This document shows, piece after piece, positions 14,072 through 18,011 of a DNA stretch of 18,011 bases. The DNA lies in assembly GCA_034437615.1 (NCBI GenBank), contig DAOTTW010000207.1, forward strand, positions 1-18,011, written 5' to 3'. Numbering within the stretch: position 1 is the stretch's first letter; each line of letters starts with the position of its first letter. The notes under the pieces were generated by a model. That model saw only the letters and a list, made by a program, of their open reading frames with translations, was not told where the DNA came from and did not search any database. Origin of the DNA: DAOTTW01 sp034437615 (GTDB lineage Bacteria; Chloroflexota; Anaerolineae; Aggregatilineales; Phototrophicaceae). The translations under genes and the position numbers were made by a program.

Positions 14072-15277
14072 ATGTCGCACAAAATTCGTCAAGTAGTGCG
14101 TAAAACACAAGCTGTCTTATTGTTAATCACGGTTTTCGCGGCGGGCTTCGCCTTCGGTAACCTCGATAACATCAGCCAAGCGCAATCCGGCCAATTCGCC
14201 CTCGGTGATGTCGATGAGGCCTTCCAGCCCTTCTGGGAGGCTTACACCCTCATTCAAACGAGCTTTGTAGACGCGGATGAACTCAGCGTACCCATATTGG
14301 TAAACGGCGCTATCAACGGCATGGTCGATACGCTTGATGACCAGCATAGCATCTACTACGCACCAGATGACTACGACGAGGACGCCTTCAGCGGTGGCAT
14401 GGAAGGTATCGGCGTCGTAATTACAACCAACGAAGAGACATCGGAAATTGAGGTCGTCAATGTCTATGACACCGCCCCCGCAGGCGAAGTAGGCGTTCAA
14501 ATCGGCGACATCTTCTATTCAGTGGACGGCGAACGTGTTGCAGGCTGGACGCAAAGCGAACTAGCCAGCAAGGTACGCGGTCCGGCAGGCTCTACAGTCA
14601 ATATCGTCTTTAAGCGCGATGAAGAACTGGTTGAATTCAACATCACACGCGCTGCCTTTGAAATTGAATACGTCGAAGCTGAGGTGAAGGACAACGACGT
14701 TGCCTACATCAAGCTGACGCAGTTCACAGAACGCGCCTACAGTCAGGTTCGCGACGCACTGGAAGACATCGACGTAAACGAGCGTTCCGGCCTGATCTTC
14801 GACCTGCGCGGCAACCCCGGCGGCCTGTTGCGTAGCGCAGTAGACATCGGCAGCATGTTCATCAAGGATGGCGTGCTCGTCTACGAGGCATTCGGCGATG
14901 GCAGCGAAGAGGTCCTGAATGTGACCGGCAATTATGCCGATATTCAGGTGCCGATTGTCGTCCTGATTGACGAGAACAGCGCCAGCGCCTCTGAATTGGT
15001 GGCCGGTGCGATGAAAGATTACGGTATCGCCACGCTAGTCGGTGAGACCACCTACGGCAAGGGCACCGTGCAACGCATCCGCAGCCTATCAAATGGCGGC
15101 GCGCTGCGCTTGACAGAAGCGCGTTACCTGCTGCCGAGCCGCGAGTGGATTCACGAAGTCGGCGTTGATCCAGACATCGAGATCGAATTCGACACCGCAG
15201 CCGATAACGCCGACCAACTCGGTGACCCACAACTAGACGCAGCCCTGAACTATCTGTCAGGCGTCATCCTGCGTTAA
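14072..15277 (+). CDS. S41-family C-terminal processing peptidase (CtpA/Tsp type)
   Basis: Carboxyl-terminal processing peptidases cleave proteins near their C-termini outside the cytoplasm. The 401-residue protein begins with a hydrophobic segment (about 13-30), which is a signal peptide or an anchor. A PDZ domain follows, from GGMEGIGVVI (108-117) through VRGPAGSTVNI (168-178). The protease core has FDLRGNPGGLL (243-253), ENSASASELVAGAM with the nucleophile probably Ser305, and TYGKGTVQ with the general-base Lys330 and Gln334. The 25-residue Ser-Lys spacing agrees with E. coli Tsp. The C-terminal part ends with GVDPDIEIEF and a short helical tail. The gene has its own promoter, and a hairpin follows the stop. 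GGAG lies 12 bases before the ATG. Confidence 0.96.
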   Translation: MSHKIRQVVRKTQAVLLLITVFAAGFAFGNLDNISQAQSGQFALGDVDEAFQPFWEAYTLIQTSFVDADELSVPILVNGAINGMVDTLDDQHSIYYAPDDYDEDAFSGGMEGIGVVITTNEETSEIEVVNVYDTAPAGEVGVQIGDIFYSVDGERVAGWTQSELASKVRGPAGSTVNIVFKRDEELVEFNITRAAFEIEYVEAEVKDNDVAYIKLTQFTERAYSQVRDALEDIDVNERSGLIFDLRGNPGGLLRSAVDIGSMFIKDGVLVYEAFGDGSEEVLNVTGNYADIQVPIVVLIDENSASASELVAGAMKDYGIATLVGETTYGKGTVQRIRSLSNGGALRLTEARYLLPSREWIHEVGVDPDIEIEFDTAADNADQLGDPQLDAALNYLSGVILR

Positions 15278-15303
15278 GCTGCAACAGTAACGGTGACAGT
15301 AGT

Positions 15304-15321
15304 GGAGGGTCATGGCCCTCC
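15304..15321. terminator. Hairpin after the S41 peptidase gene
   Basis: GGAGGG (15304-15309) pairs with CCCTCC (15316-15321) around TCATGG. It lies 26 bases after the stop. No T-run follows, so its role as a terminator is uncertain. Confidence 0.45.
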
Positions 15322-15430
15322 CGCACCCGATTGGTCCTGACCTGACATTGTCGAAACAGAATACCCCCTACGTTTAACCACTGTTCACGCGCCTCCGTCA
15401 GTCTCTGATGCACCCATAACGCAGCAAGTG

Positions 15431-15459
15431 TTCAAAACCAACGCCAGCCGTGCTATACT
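15431..15459 (+). promoter_or_regulatory. Extended -10 promoter of secG
   Basis: TTCAAA (15431-15436) and TATACT (15454-15459) are 17 bases apart. TGC lies immediately before the -10 hexamer, giving an extended -10 element. The leader to the secG ATG would be about 95 bases and shows no clear riboswitch structure. Confidence 0.55.
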
Positions 15460-15559
15460 GGCCTTTCTATGTATGATCTGAGCAAATAACAAGCATTTGC
15501 GTGAATTTAGCAAACGCACGTCCCAAAAGCTACGAGCAAAAACGTAAAGGATTTGATCT

Positions 15560-15790
15560 ATGGCCGCACTACTACAAATCGCATCCATTATTGTCTCGAT
15601 TGTCCTCATCATCTTGATTTTGCTACAGGTACGCGGCGGCGCGCTCGGTGGTCTGCTTGGCGGTGGCGGCGGCGGTGGCGGCATCACTCGCACCCGGCGC
15701 GGCCTGGAAAAGACGCTGTTCAACGTCACGATTTTCCTGTCAATCGCGTTCCTCGGCATCTCACTATTTTCCGTGATTGCCTTCAGCTAA
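15560..15790 (+). CDS. secG: Preprotein translocase subunit SecG
   Basis: SecG is the small accessory subunit of the SecYEG channel and aids protein export across the membrane. The 76-residue protein shows the family layout. A first membrane helix (about 4-22) leads into LLQVRGGALGGLLGG. A glycine run follows (eight Gly at 34-41), then TRRGLEKTLFNVTI (44-57, typical of SecG) and a second helix (about 56-74). The ATG at 15560 follows AAAGGA (15546-15551) with 8-base spacing. The binding-protein gene begins 40 bases after its stop, so the two are probably co-transcribed from the extended -10 promoter upstream. Confidence 0.95.
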   Translation: MAALLQIASIIVSIVLIILILLQVRGGALGGLLGGGGGGGGITRTRRGLEKTLFNVTIFLSIAFLGISLFSVIAFS

Positions 15791-15830
15791 CGCGGCGACC
15801 ACAAGCACACAACGACGTTAAGGCACCTGA

Positions 15831-17648
15831 ATGCAAGGGTTTCGTTGGCAACTCATCGCCCTGCTGTTGGCGGTTGGGGTTTTCACTGCGGCGTTCATCA
15901 CGCGCATCAGCACAGCGCCACCAACCCCAACAGCCACGCCCGATGCTCCGGCACCCATTAGCGACACAGCCACCCCACGACCAACGCCGACGCCAATCAC
16001 AATTACCGCGACACCTGCTGCTGTAACGGACGGGTCGCGTGATGTATCGCGCCGCGCCATCGAAACAGATGGCGTGCCTACATTCACCGAGGCCCTGCCA
16101 GGCCGTGTGACGCGGCTGAATCCGTTACTGACGACACCCGCAGAAGCCGACATTACAGCGCTGATTTACGAAGGGCTGACGCGCATCAACCGCTTCAGCG
16201 AGCCTGTGCCAGCGTTGGCTTTGGATTGGGTTGTATCCGGGGATGGCCGGCAATACGTCTTTACGCTGCGTGAGGGTGTGTTGTGGCACGACGGCAACCC
16301 ATTCACTGCCCGTGACGTTGTGTATACTTTTTCGTTGCTCGCAGACCCCGAATTTCCTGGGGAGAGCAGCCTCGCAAATTTCTGGCAGACGGTCGAGGTA
16401 CAGGCCATCAGCGATACACTGGTGCGTTTCCGTCTAGCGCAACCGCTGAGCCGCTTTCCATCGCTGCTGACTATCGGCATACTGCCAGAGCACGCGCTGC
16501 GCGGCACCAGCGCCAGCCAACTCGCAAACCATCCCTTCAACCTGACGCCCATCGGCACCGGACCCTACCAACTCGAAAGCCTGCGTTCTGACGATGCGCA
16601 GCGCATCGCCGGGGTGGATTTGCGTGCTGCGCCTGTCTATCGGCAGCGGGCGGATTTTCCCGGCGGCTACACAATCGAGCGTATGCGCTTCAGAATCACA
16701 CCGGATTTCGAGCAAGCCCTGGCGCTGCTGGAAAACGGCCTCGTGGATGGTCTCGCCGCCAGGCACATGTCACAGCGGCCAGCACTGGTCAACGTCAGCA
16801 ACACCGCTACACGGCGCTATACATCCATTGCGCCAAGCGTCGGCATCTTGATCTACAACTGGGATGAAGGCGAAGAACGGCGCTTCTTCCGTGAGGCACG
16901 TGTCCGCAATGCCCTGCAACAGTGTGTCAACCGCGTGACGCCTGTAGAAAGCCGTTTGGCGGATCGTGCCGTTGTCGCAACCAGCCCACTGCTGCCAAAT
17001 TCATGGGGCTATGCGGATGCTTTAGCGTGGCCAGCCCCAAACACCGAAGCAGGTCAGCAATTGCTAGAAACAGCCAATATTCAGCTTGACGACCAGGACA
17101 CAGACGATGCTGCCATCACGGACCTGAGCACCACGCAAGCTAGCCAAAGCGCTGTCGTCAACCGTTTTACGCTGTTAACCCGCGACGATCCGGCGTTGCG
17201 CGGCATCGCGGAGGAAATCGCGACACAGTGGGCAGGCTGTGGGCTGGATGTGACCGTCGAAGCAGTGGATGGCGATACGTTGCAGCGCCGCGTTGCAGCA
17301 GGCGAGTTTGACGCCGCGATGGTCGAATTGCCGTTAAGCGCGGACCCGGATGTTTACGTCTACTGGCATGTCGGTCAACATCCTGATGGCAAGAATTACG
17401 GTGGTGTGGCCGATGACCGCATCAGCGAAATGCTAGAGCGTGCCCGCCACGATAGCAACGGCATCAATCGCGCCCAACTCTATCGCCAATTTCAGCAGCT
17501 TTTCGTGCAGCGTGCCATCGCGCTACCGCTGTACTACCCGCTTTTCACCTATGCCGTCGATGACCGCGTGCAGGGTGTACAGCTTGGGTTCATCAGCCAG
17601 CCAGCAGACCGCTTCCGCACGATCAACCAGTGGGTATTTAGCAACTAG
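15831..17648 (+). CDS. Extracellular solute-binding protein, family 5 (peptide/nickel type), membrane-anchored
   Basis: Family 5 binding proteins capture oligopeptides, nickel or other solutes outside the cell and deliver them to an ABC permease. The 605-residue protein starts with a hydrophobic helix (about 7-24) that has no lipobox Cys, so it is probably anchored by an uncleaved helix. A Pro/Thr/Ala-rich linker spans about 29-65. The binding domain shows LNPLLTTPAEADITALIYEG, WHDGNPFTARDVVYTFSLL, and PIGTGPYQL in the N-lobe, and ALPLYYPLFTYAVDDRVQGV near the end. AAGG (15820-15823) lies 7 bases before the ATG. No permease or ATPase gene is adjacent in the window, so the transport partner and ligand are unknown. 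Confidence 0.93.
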   Translation: MQGFRWQLIALLLAVGVFTAAFITRISTAPPTPTATPDAPAPISDTATPRPTPTPITITATPAAVTDGSRDVSRRAIETDGVPTFTEALPGRVTRLNPLLTTPAEADITALIYEGLTRINRFSEPVPALALDWVVSGDGRQYVFTLREGVLWHDGNPFTARDVVYTFSLLADPEFPGESSLANFWQTVEVQAISDTLVRFRLAQPLSRFPSLLTIGILPEHALRGTSASQLANHPFNLTPIGTGPYQLESLRSDDAQRIAGVDLRAAPVYRQRADFPGGYTIERMRFRITPDFEQALALLENGLVDGLAARHMSQRPALVNVSNTATRRYTSIAPSVGILIYNWDEGEERRFFREARVRNALQQCVNRVTPVESRLADRAVVATSPLLPNSWGYADALAWPAPNTEAGQQLLETANIQLDDQDTDDAAITDLSTTQASQSAVVNRFTLLTRDDPALRGIAEEIATQWAGCGLDVTVEAVDGDTLQRRVAAGEFDAAMVELPLSADPDVYVYWHVGQHPDGKNYGGVADDRISEMLERARHDSNGINRAQLYRQFQQLFVQRAIALPLYYPLFTYAVDDRVQGVQLGFISQPADRFRTINQWVFSN

Positions 17649-18011
17649 CAGTTTGCGTGACGGCTCAGGTACGTGTCCTGTTCTCAGTCGCCAGACGTTA
17701 AAACGTCCGGCTCCGCTACCGACAAGCCTGCTCAAGCAGGCTGTATGCAGCGTGCAATAGCCCCCTTCAGGGGGGCTGGCCCTGCGTAAGCCGCTGGCTT
17801 TAGCCAGTGGCGACACACACAGACTGGCCTGAGTAGTGACGGGCTGCGCGTCAGCCGCCATAACGACTACCAATTTTCACCGCCCACGTTTCCCTGTGGT
17901 GCTATCGGAGTGTAACGCGCCGCCCTGAAAACGCCAATGCGCAAAGCGCACGAATTTCGCACCTGCAATTCTGGTGTATTCTATGCAAAGCGGCCTGTTT
18001 CTGTGCTTTGT
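17649..18011. other. Gene-free 3' end of the window with a hairpin series
   Basis: No convincing coding region was found in these 363 bases. The first half carries five or more short palindromes, of which the four clearest are listed separately. Further weak ones are GGCTG/CAGCC (17842-17856) and TGCGC/GCGCA (17938-17950). Near the end, TTTCGC (17955-17960) and TATTCT (17977-17982), 16 bases apart, could be a promoter for a gene beyond the window, at low confidence. Confidence 0.5.
17694..17811. repeat. Array of four hairpins with T-first tetraloops
   Basis: Four palindromes follow one another after the binding-protein gene. They are GACGT-TAAA-ACGTC (17694-17707), AGCCTGC-TCAA-GCAGGCT (17725-17742), AGCCCCC/GGGGGCT around TTCAG (17759-17777), and CCGCTGGC/GCCAGTGG around TTTA (17791-17810), which is extended by an outer G-C pair. 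Stem sequences differ, but the layout repeats: 5-9 bp stems and short loops starting with T. There is no T-run. Similar hairpin strings are familiar from Chloroflexota and cyanobacterial intergenic regions, from memory. Confidence 0.65.

Overview
This 18 kb window is chromosomal DNA from a bacterium that is probably a member of the Chloroflexota, near the Anaerolineae. That is inferred from gene content, moderately high GC, an N-terminally anchored substrate-binding protein with a Pro/Thr-rich linker placed behind secG, and intergenic TTGTAGGGAC-type hairpins. No rRNA, tRNA, CRISPR array, prophage or insertion sequence was seen. Most genes are housekeeping genes.

Layout. (1) Positions 1-4439, + strand: the tail of an unidentified upstream gene (perhaps yvcK-like), then a lower-glycolysis cluster of gap, pgk and tpiA, followed by a multi-pass membrane protein with an HExxY motif. 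(2) Positions 4458-6160, - strand: upp and a WecA/MraY-superfamily glycosyl-1-phosphate transferase overlapping by one base. (3) Positions 6338-9862, + strand: ruvB and queA in a TGATG overlap, a 160-bp spacer with a perfect 34-bp tandem duplication, then tyrS (type 2). (4) Positions 9914-10942, - strand: a membrane-anchored alpha/beta hydrolase, convergent with tyrS across a strong hairpin. (5) Positions 11053-13822, + strand: an internally duplicated alpha+beta protein and a DyP-type peroxidase. They are separated by an eight-copy heptanucleotide repeat, and the peroxidase start is out of frame. (6) Positions 14072-17648, + strand: an S41 C-terminal processing peptidase, secG, and an orphan family-5 substrate-binding protein, followed by a gene-free tail with a series of hairpins.

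How the genes work together. gap-pgk-tpiA supply three consecutive steps of triose metabolism. upp makes UMP, and WecA-type enzymes release UMP. ruvB and queA are a common bacterial pair in DNA recombination and tRNA modification. secG, the S41 peptidase and the binding protein all concern the cell envelope.

The points most worth checking are the DyP locus (microsatellite plus frameshifted start, beside a duplicated partner), the transferase that lacks the conserved metal-binding Asp of its family, the hydrolase whose expected catalytic His is Gln, the HExxY membrane protein, and two types of intergenic hairpin. All motif and family calls come from reading the sequence; no database search was run.
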